This document shows, in pieces, positions 8,077 through 16,224 of a stretch of DNA of 64,000 nucleotides. The notes beneath the pieces are model-generated. The model was not told the DNA's origin. It did not search any database and saw only the letters and a program-made list of their open reading frames with translations. Both the position numbers and the translations under genes were made by a program. How positions within the stretch are numbered: position 1 is the stretch's first letter; every line of letters starts with the position of its first letter. Origin of the DNA: Planctomycetaceae bacterium. Lineage in GTDB: Bacteria; Planctomycetota; Planctomycetia; Planctomycetales; Planctomycetaceae. The stretch spans positions 18,862 through 82,861 of the forward strand of contig WFTL01000091.1 in NCBI GenBank assembly GCA_015485495.1, in the 5' to 3' direction.

Positions 8077-10836
8077 TCAGGCCCCGTCCGACTCGCCGGC
8101 GGACCCCGTCTTCGCAGATGCTGTTTTCTGAGCCTTCTTTCGGGTGACCGTTTTCTTCTTCGCTGTTTTCTTTTTCGCGGTCGTTTTCTTCGCGGCTGAT
8201 TTCCTGGCCGCCGTTTTTTTGCGGGCCGTTTTCTTTTTGGCGGCCGCCTTTTTCTTTCTGTTTTTCGAACCGCCGCGGGCGGCTTTTTCTTCCAGCCACT
8301 GAAGGGCCTGTTCAAGCGTCACTTCAGCAACATCGTATTCCTTCGGAATGGTGGCGTTGATTTTGTTGTGTTTCACGTACGGGCCGTAGCGGCCGTCGAA
8401 AATCGCCACAGCCTGTCCGTCGTCCGGATGCGGTCCCAGTTCGCGAATCGGAGTGGGGGCGGCCCGTTTTTTCGTGTTCTTCAGCATGTGCACAGCCACA
8501 TCCAGCGGCACATCCAGCACGTTCCAGGAACGCCCTTCGTGTTCCACCAGATGGGTGCGGCGATCGAAGCCGGCATACACGCGGTCGTGCAGCACATACG
8601 GGCCGAAGCGGCCGATGCCCGCGTTGACGACCTTTCCCGTGACCGGATGGTGTCCAATGCGCCGCGGCAGGGCCAGCAGAGCGACGGCCGTTTCCAGATC
8701 GAGGTTCTCCGGATCGAAACACTTCGGAATGCTGCAGCGTTTCGGCTTCGGGTTGTCGTCCGTGACGTCTCCAAGCTGCAGATACGGTCCGAACGGACCA
8801 TTCAGCACGTAGATCGGAAGCCCTTCTTCCGGATGCATGCCCAGAGCGGTCGGGCCCTTCTGTTTCTCTTCGATCAGGCGATCAGCCAGTTCGTTCGTCA
8901 GATCGGCCGGAGCGATCGAATCGGGAATCGATGCGGTCAGCTTTTCGTCTCCGACCGGCTTCTCGAAATACGGACCGTACCGTCCGACCCGGATGTCCGC
9001 ATCGATGCCATCCAGCCGCAGTGTGCAGGCTTCGCGCGGATCGATGTCGGCTTCTTTCTGCCGCACCTGTTCATCGATGCCCTGTTCGCCGCAGTAAAAT
9101 TCCTGCAGGTAGGGAAGCCGTTCCGCCGTTCCCGCGGCGATGTCATCCAGCGTCTGCTCCATGCTGGCCGTGAAGCCGAGATCCACAAGGCGGGGGAAAT
9201 GGTTCTCCAGGAGCCGCGTGACGGCCAGTCCTTTGAATGTGGGCACAAGCTGTTTTCCGCTGGACCGCACATAATCGCGGGACTGAATCGTGCTGATGAT
9301 GCTGGCATAGGTGGAAGGACGACCGATGCCTTCCTGCTCCAGACGCCGCACCAGGGAGGCTTCCGTGTAACGGGCCGGCGGTTTCGTTTCGTGACTGACC
9401 GCCTCGATGTCTTCGCACTGCACCGTCTGCTGTTCCTGAAGGGGAGGCAGCGGGGCATCCCGATCTTCCATGGCCGCTTCCGGATCATCGGATCCTTCCA
9501 CGTACGCGCGGAAGAAACCGGGGAATTCCACCGTCCGTCCGCTGGCCCGGAATTCCGCATCACCGACGCGAATGGTGACCGTATCGAACCGCAGCCGGGC
9601 CTCGGCCATCTGAGTGGCCATGGTGCGTTTCCAGATGAGTTCGTAGAGGCGGGCTTCCGGCCCGGCCAGGCCAATCTGTTCGGCCGTTTTCATTTCCGTC
9701 CCGGCGGGCCGAATCGCTTCGTGAGCTTCCTGGGCTCCTTTCGTTTTCGTCGTAAACTGCCTCACCGACGCACTCAGGAACCGGTGACCATACAGATCAT
9801 CGATCCGTCCGCGAACCGCTTCCACGGCTTCCCCGCTGAGGCTGACACTGTCGGTCCGCATGTACGTGATGTGCCCGGCTTCGTACAGGCGCTGAGCGAC
9901 CGCCATGGCATCCCGGGCGCCCATTCCGAGCTTTCGGTTGGCTTCCTGCTGCAGGGTGCTGGTGGTGAACGGCGGGGAGGGACGCCGCGTCTGTTGTTTC
10001 TGTTCAACCCGCTCCACGGTCCACGGCTGCCGGCGGATCCTGGCTTCCAGCTCCCGGGCGGCTTTTTCTTCCAGCAGCACAACATCCGCATCGTCCCGGA
10101 TGCGGCCCGTGTTTTCGTCGAAATCCTTTCCGGTGGCGATGCGCCGCCCGCCGACTGTCAGCAGGACGGCTTCGAACGACTCGCGTTTTTCGGTACTCAA
10201 CGCGGCCTTCAGATCCCAGTAGGTTCCGCTGCGGAACCGCAGTCGTTCCAGTTCCCGTTCCACCAGCAGCCGCACGGCCACACTCTGCACGCGCCCGGCC
10301 GAAAGGCCTCGTGCAATTTTCTTCCACAGAAGCGGGCTCAGCGTGTATCCGTACAGACGATCGACAACGCGACGTGTTTCCTGAGCGGCGACCAGGTTTT
10401 CATCCAGGTCACGGGTACTGGCCAGAGCTTCTGTGATGGCTTTTTTCGTGATTTCCGAAAACACCATCCGCCGCACGGGCACCTTGGGTTTCAGAAGCTG
10501 CACCAGATGCCAGCCGATGCTTTCTCCCTCCCGGTCTTCGTCTGTCGCGATGATCAGTTCGTCGACCGATTTGAGCAGTTCTCGCAGCTCCCGGACCACC
10601 TTTTTCTTTTCCGGTGCCACGACGTACAGGGGATCGAAGTCGTTTTCGACATTGACACCCAGAGTCGCCCAGGACTCCTTTTTGACGGAGGCGGGAACTT
10701 CAGCGGCCTTCGCAGGCAGATCTCTCACATGCCCGACACTGGCACGCACGATGTAGTCACTGCCCAGAAAACCCTGAATTTTCTTCGCCTTCGCAGGGGA
10801 CTCGACGATGACGAGTGCCTTCTTGCGTCCAGCCAT
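8077..10836 (-). CDS. topA: DNA topoisomerase I with lysine-rich histone H1-like tail
   Basis: Relaxes negative supercoils by type IA strand passage. The start is ATG 10836 (MAGRKKALVIVESPAKAKKI), followed by the Toprim domain (VDELIIATDEDREGE). The active-site Tyr sits in GHITYMRTDSVSLS. The C-terminal half has several topoisomerase C-terminal repeats (VGRYGPYFEK, NGPFGPYLQLGD, IGRFGPYVLHD, DGRYGPYVKHN) rather than Cys4 zinc fingers. The last ~70 residues are almost entirely Lys/Ala/Thr (KKKAAAKKKTARKKTAA and similar), like the tail of histone H1 and of some actinobacterial topoisomerases, and should bind DNA electrostatically. Length is 919 residues. Confidence 0.97.
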   Translation of the reverse strand: MAGRKKALVIVESPAKAKKIQGFLGSDYIVRASVGHVRDLPAKAAEVPASVKKESWATLGVNVENDFDPLYVVAPEKKKVVRELRELLKSVDELIIATDEDREGESIGWHLVQLLKPKVPVRRMVFSEITKKAITEALASTRDLDENLVAAQETRRVVDRLYGYTLSPLLWKKIARGLSAGRVQSVAVRLLVERELERLRFRSGTYWDLKAALSTEKRESFEAVLLTVGGRRIATGKDFDENTGRIRDDADVVLLEEKAARELEARIRRQPWTVERVEQKQQTRRPSPPFTTSTLQQEANRKLGMGARDAMAVAQRLYEAGHITYMRTDSVSLSGEAVEAVRGRIDDLYGHRFLSASVRQFTTKTKGAQEAHEAIRPAGTEMKTAEQIGLAGPEARLYELIWKRTMATQMAEARLRFDTVTIRVGDAEFRASGRTVEFPGFFRAYVEGSDDPEAAMEDRDAPLPPLQEQQTVQCEDIEAVSHETKPPARYTEASLVRRLEQEGIGRPSTYASIISTIQSRDYVRSSGKQLVPTFKGLAVTRLLENHFPRLVDLGFTASMEQTLDDIAAGTAERLPYLQEFYCGEQGIDEQVRQKEADIDPREACTLRLDGIDADIRVGRYGPYFEKPVGDEKLTASIPDSIAPADLTNELADRLIEEKQKGPTALGMHPEEGLPIYVLNGPFGPYLQLGDVTDDNPKPKRCSIPKCFDPENLDLETAVALLALPRRIGHHPVTGKVVNAGIGRFGPYVLHDRVYAGFDRRTHLVEHEGRSWNVLDVPLDVAVHMLKNTKKRAAPTPIRELGPHPDDGQAVAIFDGRYGPYVKHNKINATIPKEYDVAEVTLEQALQWLEEKAARGGSKNRKKKAAAKKKTARKKTAARKSAAKKTTAKKKTAKKKTVTRKKAQKTASAKTGSAGESDGA

Positions 10837-10946
10837 GCGTACTTCTGCCAGTGAGAAAAATGCCGCATCGGATCCGGAATCGGGAACCGGTTCCTGCCGC
10901 GACAGTGCTGTGTGCGGCCCGACGTAACCTGAGTATTGTATTGACC

Positions 10947-10974
10947 TTGCCTGACCGCGCCGGCCGGCTAGAAT
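10947..10974 (+). promoter_or_regulatory. Candidate sigma70-type promoter for the PpiD/SurA-like gene
   Basis: TTGCCT (10947-10952) and TAGAAT (10969-10974) are separated by 16 bp in the intergenic region between divergent topA and the gene starting at 11132. This would give a leader of about 150 nt. It rests on consensus similarity alone. Confidence 0.35.
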
Positions 10975-11131
10975 CCGCTGCTTCGCTGCCCGAATCGGCC
11001 GGTGGCCGCCATTCGAAGCAGCAGTTCGTATCCGGCGTTCGGCAGGTGACATATGGCATCGTTCCCTGACCTGTCAACCCACACTGAGAATTCCGCGCCC
11101 GTCCGACCACTGCCTTTCTGAGCCTCACACT

Positions 11132-13891
11132 ATGGCATCACCGTTCAAGTTCTTCCGAAAAAACCAGGCCGGCATGATGGCCGTCCTGATCATTCTGGCG
11201 ATGCTCGTGTTCACGCTGGATGCCCTGTTCACGGCATCCGGCACGAACTTCTGGCTTCTGGGACTGCTGCTGGGCGGCATCATCTTCGGCATCGCCGGAA
11301 TCAGCAGCGGACAATGGCTTCAGTGGGGAATCGGGGGAGCCATCCTGGGGGTTCTGCTGGGACTCATCCTGCCGGCCTTCACCGGACCACCGCCTGTTCT
11401 GGCCGCCAAATTCGGTGTCATCGAGCGCAGCGACGTGGACGACATGCTGCAGCGGCGCAGCATTGCCAACACGTTTCTTTATCGGGCCACCGAAGAAGCC
11501 TTCGGCGCCGGAACCGCTCAGTATTTCGCCCGGTTCGGGCAGCTACCGCAGTTCGGTTTCGGACACAGCGATATCGAGGACGTCCTGTTTACCCGGCTGC
11601 TGGTTCAGGAAGCCGCTGAACTCGGACTGGTCGTGTCCGATGAAATGGTCAGTGATTTCATCAATCAGGCGACCGGCGACAAACTGTCCCGCGAAGGCTT
11701 CATCCGGGCCCGACAGACGCTCCAGTATCAGGGCAAAAGCGTCACACCGGATACTCTGTTCGATATCTTCAGATACGAAATCGCCGCGCAGATGGCCTGG
11801 CGGGCCGTGACTCCCGTCGGCAGCCTGTCACCGCCGCCGCCGGAAGTGCAGTGGGCCTGGTTTCAGCGTCTGCACGTGCGGCAGTCCATTGAGGTGGCCG
11901 AACTGGACGTCGATGCATTCCTCGACCAGGCCCCGGAACCGTCCGAAGCGGAAATCGAAGAACTGTTCGCCGCCGCCCGCGACAGATTCCCCGGACAGGA
12001 TGAACCCGGCAGCCCGGGTTTTCGCCTGCCGGGCCGGGCCCGCATCGCCTGGCTGGAAATCGATTTCGATTCGGTCGCTTCCACCGTACCGCCCGTCACG
12101 GATGAAGACGTGGAAGCGTTCTACCAGGAAAACCGGGACACGCCGCGGTTTCGAAAAGTCGTCCTTCCGGATTCGGAATCCCCCGAAACAGGCAGCGAAC
12201 AGAACGAACCGGACGATCAGACGGATGCCGCATCATCTGCCGATATGCCGGCTGCAGCAGACACCACGGCTCCGAACACATCTTCAGAAAGCGGTGCATC
12301 GTCACCGGAAGACGCGGCCGCCGGCACATCCGAAAAGGGTTCGACGGACACGGCACCGCAGCCGTCGGATGAACCGCCCGGCGACAGCGACACACCGGTT
12401 CTGACGATCCCGTCCGAAGATTCCGCGCCTCCTTCGCCGCAGCCATCAGAAAATCCGTCTCCGGAAGGAGCCTCCGAATCCGGTTCCGAAGAAACCGGCG
12501 GTCAGTTTTCGCTTGCGGACGACCCATCCGACGAAGCATCAGACGCATCGTCGGACCAGCCGGCCGATTCCCCGGCATCGGCCGACGGTACAGCGGGTGA
12601 TGCGGCCGCAGACGATCCTCCGCCCCTTGTCATCCCTCAGCTTTCAGATACTGACGCATCCGGGAACTCATCGGAATCGGAAGAAGCAGACGTTCAGTAT
12701 GAATATGTCGAACTGACCGATGACCTGCGTGAACAGATTCGTGAAGAACTGCACACGCAGCGTGTTCGGGACGCCATCGACGCGAAGATGGACGAAGCCA
12801 TCCGTTTCCTGCAGTCCATCGCGTCCGAACGCAACCGCACACGCGCGCGGATCGTGCGGGAGAATCCCGGGCTTTACAGTGACAGTGAAGCGGGCGCTCT
12901 GAATCTGCGCCGCGAACTGGCTCAGAAAACAGACGACTATCTGCAGCAGATGAAAGCCTGGGCCGACGAACACGGCCTGAATTTTGCGGTGACGCCGGGG
13001 CTGGTCACCTTCCAGGAATTTTCTGATGCGGACGATTATCCGCTGGGACAGGCCACGGACCCGAATGCATCGCCGTTCGAATCCGATCCCGGCAGCAGCA
13101 CGGCCGCCTTCGAACTGTTTTCCACGATTTCCGACGATGTGACATCGAACGATTCGTCTCTGTTCATGCCGCGCCGTTCCGTCCGGCATCCGGCTGCCGA
13201 TGACGGAACGGAAACGCACTATGCCTGGTGGGCCGTGGAAATCTCCGAATCGCACGTCCCGTCGCTCGACGAACCGGGAGTCCGCGATTCCGTGATTCTC
13301 GCCCTGAAGCGGATGCGGGCCCGTGAGCTGGCTGAAGCCCGTGCTGAGGAGCTGGCGGAAACCGTCCGTCAGGCTCTGACCGGCGAGGAACCATCCGGCA
13401 TGGCCGCCGTGCTGGAAAACGTCACGATCACCGGCCAGGACGATTCCGCCGCTCTGACTGTGCGGCAGTCCCTGTCGTTTTCGTGGATGCGGACCAGCCA
13501 GACGCCAGGCACCAGCTTCATGCAGCGTCCCCGCGCCGAACTGTCGCCCATTCGTTTTTCCGACGGAGTGACGATTCTGGAGAAGGTGGGGCATGAATTC
13601 ATGAAAACGATTTTCGAAGACATGAATGATGAAGACGTGGCCGCCGTCCCCAATGCCGACCGTTCGGCGTGGTTCGTCGTTCACGTGACCAATCGTTTCC
13701 CCACGCCCGACGTCGGCATGGAGGCACTCATGGAACGATTCGCCCGTGACGGACGCAACGGTTTCGCGCAGTCTCCCGTGATGCAGCAGATGAGCAGCGA
13801 AGTCATCGGCGGGCCGCTGGTCGAATGGAAACGAGCCCTGTGGCACAAATACGATATCGACCCGGATGTGGTGCTCAGCAGTCTCCGCTGA
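11132..13891 (+). CDS. PpiD/SurA-like membrane-anchored chaperone-type protein with acidic Ser-rich insert
   Basis: A 919-residue protein with N-terminal hydrophobic segments (residues ~15-90: MMAVLIILAMLVFTLDALF, then two Gly-rich helices) and a large domain beyond. The part after the membrane (LFTRLLVQEAAELGLVVSD, SREGFIRARQTL) resembles the SurA/PpiD N-terminal chaperone helix bundle. No clear parvulin active domain can be seen. Residues ~345-520 form a low-complexity Ser/Asp/Glu/Pro/Ala linker. The C-terminal part (YVELTDDLREQIREEL, later WWAVEISE) resembles the regions flanking the PPIase in planctomycete homologues. It is probably an envelope folding factor; isomerase activity is not supported. 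Confidence 0.6.
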   Translation: MASPFKFFRKNQAGMMAVLIILAMLVFTLDALFTASGTNFWLLGLLLGGIIFGIAGISSGQWLQWGIGGAILGVLLGLILPAFTGPPPVLAAKFGVIERSDVDDMLQRRSIANTFLYRATEEAFGAGTAQYFARFGQLPQFGFGHSDIEDVLFTRLLVQEAAELGLVVSDEMVSDFINQATGDKLSREGFIRARQTLQYQGKSVTPDTLFDIFRYEIAAQMAWRAVTPVGSLSPPPPEVQWAWFQRLHVRQSIEVAELDVDAFLDQAPEPSEAEIEELFAAARDRFPGQDEPGSPGFRLPGRARIAWLEIDFDSVASTVPPVTDEDVEAFYQENRDTPRFRKVVLPDSESPETGSEQNEPDDQTDAASSADMPAAADTTAPNTSSESGASSPEDAAAGTSEKGSTDTAPQPSDEPPGDSDTPVLTIPSEDSAPPSPQPSENPSPEGASESGSEETGGQFSLADDPSDEASDASSDQPADSPASADGTAGDAAADDPPPLVIPQLSDTDASGNSSESEEADVQYEYVELTDDLREQIREELHTQRVRDAIDAKMDEAIRFLQSIASERNRTRARIVRENPGLYSDSEAGALNLRRELAQKTDDYLQQMKAWADEHGLNFAVTPGLVTFQEFSDADDYPLGQATDPNASPFESDPGSSTAAFELFSTISDDVTSNDSSLFMPRRSVRHPAADDGTETHYAWWAVEISESHVPSLDEPGVRDSVILALKRMRARELAEARAEELAETVRQALTGEEPSGMAAVLENVTITGQDDSAALTVRQSLSFSWMRTSQTPGTSFMQRPRAELSPIRFSDGVTILEKVGHEFMKTIFEDMNDEDVAAVPNADRSAWFVVHVTNRFPTPDVGMEALMERFARDGRNGFAQSPVMQQMSSEVIGGPLVEWKRALWHKYDIDPDVVLSSLR

Positions 13892-13915
13892 TTCCCGGCA
13901 CCAGTGCCCGTTCCG

Positions 13916-14947
13916 TCAGCCGTCGCGGCCGCTGTCTGCGGCCGCGACGGTGTCCGCATCGTCGTCCAGCAGAACCCGGAATTCCCTGAGCACCGTGTCG
14001 ACGGCCGCATCGAGCGGCCCGTCCAGCGTGACACCGGACGCCAGCCGGTGACCGCCGCCTCCCAGACGTTCGGCCACTGCGGCGACGTTGTGCTGCGGTC
14101 GGCAGCGCAGGCTGAACTTCACCTGCTGAGTGGGCAGTTCCACCGCGATGAACGCCGTTTCCGCACCGGCGATCGTCAGGCACTGATTGACCAGTCCTTC
14201 GGTGTCGGCCAGAACAGCGCCGGTTTCCTTCAGGTCGTCCTGACGGACCTGAATCCAGGCCAGTCGTTCTCCGCAGTCGGTCCGCAGTCCCTGCAGCGCC
14301 CGACCTGCCAGATGCACGCGCGCCACGGATTTCTGTTCGTGAATCCGGCGGTACAGTTCGTCGGGGCAGGCTCCGCATTCCATCAGATACGCTGCCGCGC
14401 GCATGGTGGAAGCCGTGGTCGACGGAAAACGAAACCAGCCTGTGTCGGTGGCAATCGCCACATAGAGCCAGCCTGCCGCATCCGGCGGCAGAGCGACGTC
14501 CAGTTCCCGGGACAGTTCACAGATCAGTTCTGCCGTGGCCGCTGCGTTCTGATCACGAAACTCCAGAGCATTCAGATCGTCGGAACTCACATGATGATCG
14601 ATCACGACCCGCACACCGTCTGCATCCCGAACCACGGCCGCCATGTCGCCGAGCTGCTGCCAGACTCCCGTATCCACAACGATCCGGACATCCACCGGTG
14701 GAACTGCGTCCCGACGAATGTCCTCACCAAGGCGCAGAACACGGCCATCGGAGTTCATGAACCGCAGGTTGGCCGGAGGCGCCGTGGCATTGATCATCGT
14801 GACCTGTTTGCCCAGCGATTCCAGAATCGCTGCCAGCCCCCGCTGCGATCCGAGAGCGTCTCCATCCGGACGCACATGCGTCGTGATCAGAAATGATTCG
14901 TATTCATCCAGAATGTCGCGGAACGGATCCCAGTTCACCACAGACAC
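13916..14947 (-). CDS. DHH-family phosphoesterase (NrnA-type oligoribonuclease / pAp phosphatase)
   Basis: A DHH/DHHA1 protein of about 343 residues. Visible motifs are TTHVRPDGDALGS (motif I), VVDTG (motif II), the DHH motif in VVIDHHVSSDD, and the DHHA1 C-terminal GGGGHRLASG. NrnA enzymes degrade short oligoribonucleotides (nanoRNA) and dephosphorylate pAp to AMP. The start is probably GTG 14947 (SVVNWDPFRDIL); an in-frame GTG at 14983 gives 12 more hydrophobic residues. It is convergent with the 11132 gene (24 bp between stops) and sits upstream of nothing on its own strand. Confidence 0.88.
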   Translation of the reverse strand: MSVVNWDPFRDILDEYESFLITTHVRPDGDALGSQRGLAAILESLGKQVTMINATAPPANLRFMNSDGRVLRLGEDIRRDAVPPVDVRIVVDTGVWQQLGDMAAVVRDADGVRVVIDHHVSSDDLNALEFRDQNAAATAELICELSRELDVALPPDAAGWLYVAIATDTGWFRFPSTTASTMRAAAYLMECGACPDELYRRIHEQKSVARVHLAGRALQGLRTDCGERLAWIQVRQDDLKETGAVLADTEGLVNQCLTIAGAETAFIAVELPTQQVKFSLRCRPQHNVAAVAERLGGGGHRLASGVTLDGPLDAAVDTVLREFRVLLDDDADTVAAADSGRDG

Positions 14948-15070
14948 GAACAAAACTTTCGTCGGAAACAGCAGAACAGCCACAGCGGCGGAAGGCCGAC
15001 AGGATGACGGCCCGATGCGCCGAAGACAATTGTCAGCTCCCGGGAAATCGCCATCCGCCCCCTGGGGACA

Positions 15071-15787
15071 TCAGGCCTCCGCAGCCGACAGATAAAGAAT
15101 GCGTCCGCACTGCCGACAGGTGACGAACTCTCCCACCTTGATCCGCACGCAGTCCTGAGCAATCACTTTGGTGTTGCAGGCCATGCAGAATGCATCCTGC
15201 ACTTCCGACAGCGCCTGCGCTTTCATCGCATCGCGCAGACGCCGATACACGGTTCGCGCATCTCCGGCAGGAACCGCCTGTTCTGCTTCACGGATTTCCG
15301 TTTCCAGCCGTTCGATCTCGCTGCGAATCTCCGGTTCCCGGGACCGCACATCCGCTTCGATCTCGCGGCACCGATTCGTCTGTTCGCGAACCTCGTCTTC
15401 GGCCGCCTGCAGTTTCGATTCTGCTTCATCCACGCTGGTCAGCAGCTGCAGAATTTCGTCTTCCAGCTTTTCGCAGGCCGCCTTTTCCGATGCGATCTGC
15501 GACTGGATGATGTCGTATTCCCGATTGGAAGCGGCTTCATTCAGCCGGCTGCGGAGTTTCAGAATGTCGGCTTCCCGGGATTTCAGACTGAGGGACCTGT
15601 CATCGGCGGCCGCGCGCAGTTCCCGGATCTCCTTCTTTCCCGCATCCACGATTTCCTGAGCAGCCGCGACCTTCTTTTCCGCAGCCGCGATTCGCCGGGG
15701 CCCGTGTGCGAGCAGAGTTTCGGCATCGTCGAGCTGCTTCAGCAGTTCGTGCAGATGCTGCAGTGCCTGAGAAGTGTCCACCGCCAT
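15071..15787 (-). CDS. Coiled-coil protein with C-terminal C4 zinc ribbon (CdsZ-like family)
   Basis: About 238 residues: a long alpha-helical coiled coil (residues ~5-170, heptads rich in Glu, Lys, Arg, Ala) followed by a zinc ribbon with CMACNTKV and CRQCGRILY. This architecture matches the bacterial C4-type zinc ribbon family (COG1579, CdsZ in Chlamydia), which is tied to nucleic-acid or secretion-related scaffolding but has no settled enzymatic role. The start at ATG 15787 is chosen because a GGAGG lies about nine bases upstream; an in-frame ATG at 15796 is too close to that site. It is divergent from pyc. Confidence 0.8.
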   Translation of the reverse strand: MAVDTSQALQHLHELLKQLDDAETLLAHGPRRIAAAEKKVAAAQEIVDAGKKEIRELRAAADDRSLSLKSREADILKLRSRLNEAASNREYDIIQSQIASEKAACEKLEDEILQLLTSVDEAESKLQAAEDEVREQTNRCREIEADVRSREPEIRSEIERLETEIREAEQAVPAGDARTVYRRLRDAMKAQALSEVQDAFCMACNTKVIAQDCVRIKVGEFVTCRQCGRILYLSAAEA

Positions 15788-16122
15788 ATCCCGCATCCCT
15801 CCGCGCGAAGTCCTAATGGTGCCCTGTCTGAATCGCGACAGGTCGATGGTAACGTGACAGGCAGCCGTTCTCCACGCAGCGCGGGCATCCTGTCGGGAAA
15901 CGGTCCCACACCGAATGCCCGACCGCCCGCACCGCAGACATTCTGCAGCACGCCCTTTCGACCGACAGTGGTTGGAACCGGCCGATCGGCCCCGGCGCGG
16001 AATTCCGGCGTTCGAGAACGGTTTTGATGCCTCGGTGAGGCCGGCATCCGGCAATCGGACCACAATGTCCGCAGTCAAATGGAAACCAGGCGGTTCGTGC
16101 GTTATGGTCTGTCGACCCTGAA

Positions 16123-16156
16123 ACCCCGGCCGCTTCCTGGTGGCCGGGGTCGTTTT
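16123..16156 (+). terminator. Terminator-like hairpin in the pyc leader
   Basis: A perfect 9-bp GC stem (ACCCCGGCC, 16123-16131, pairing with GGCCGGGGT, 16142-16150) with a 10-nt loop is followed by CGTTTT on the + strand. No + strand gene ends upstream, so it is either an attenuator in the pyc leader or the end of an unannotated small RNA. Confidence 0.5.
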
Positions 16157-16160
16157 CGGC

Positions 16161-16214
16161 TGTCCCCGACACTCACACTGTCCCCGACACTCACACTGTC
16201 CCCGACACTCACAC
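16161..16214 (+). repeat. Three perfect tandem copies of an 18-bp unit
   Basis: The unit TGTCCCCGACACTCACAC occurs three times head to tail (16161-16178, 16179-16196, 16197-16214) and ends 10 bp before the pyc start codon. The first copy directly follows the GC hairpin. No Shine-Dalgarno sequence is visible between the repeat and the ATG. Confidence 0.9.
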
Positions 16215-16224
16215 TCTGTCTTCC

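Larger units (their letters stand above)
15788..16224. other. Divergent intergenic region between the zinc-ribbon gene and pyc
   Basis: A 437-bp gap that must contain the promoters of both divergent genes. Its pyc-proximal third holds a terminator-like GC hairpin and a triple direct repeat, each listed separately. No convincing ORF, tRNA or known riboswitch core was recognised in the rest. Confidence 0.6.

Noticed and set aside
8368..10854. An 828-codon plus-strand frame opposite topA
   Set aside because: Shadow of topA with no recognisable motif.
16161..16214. Triple 18-bp repeat considered as a CRISPR remnant
   Set aside because: Copies are directly adjacent with no spacers, and no cas gene is in the window.
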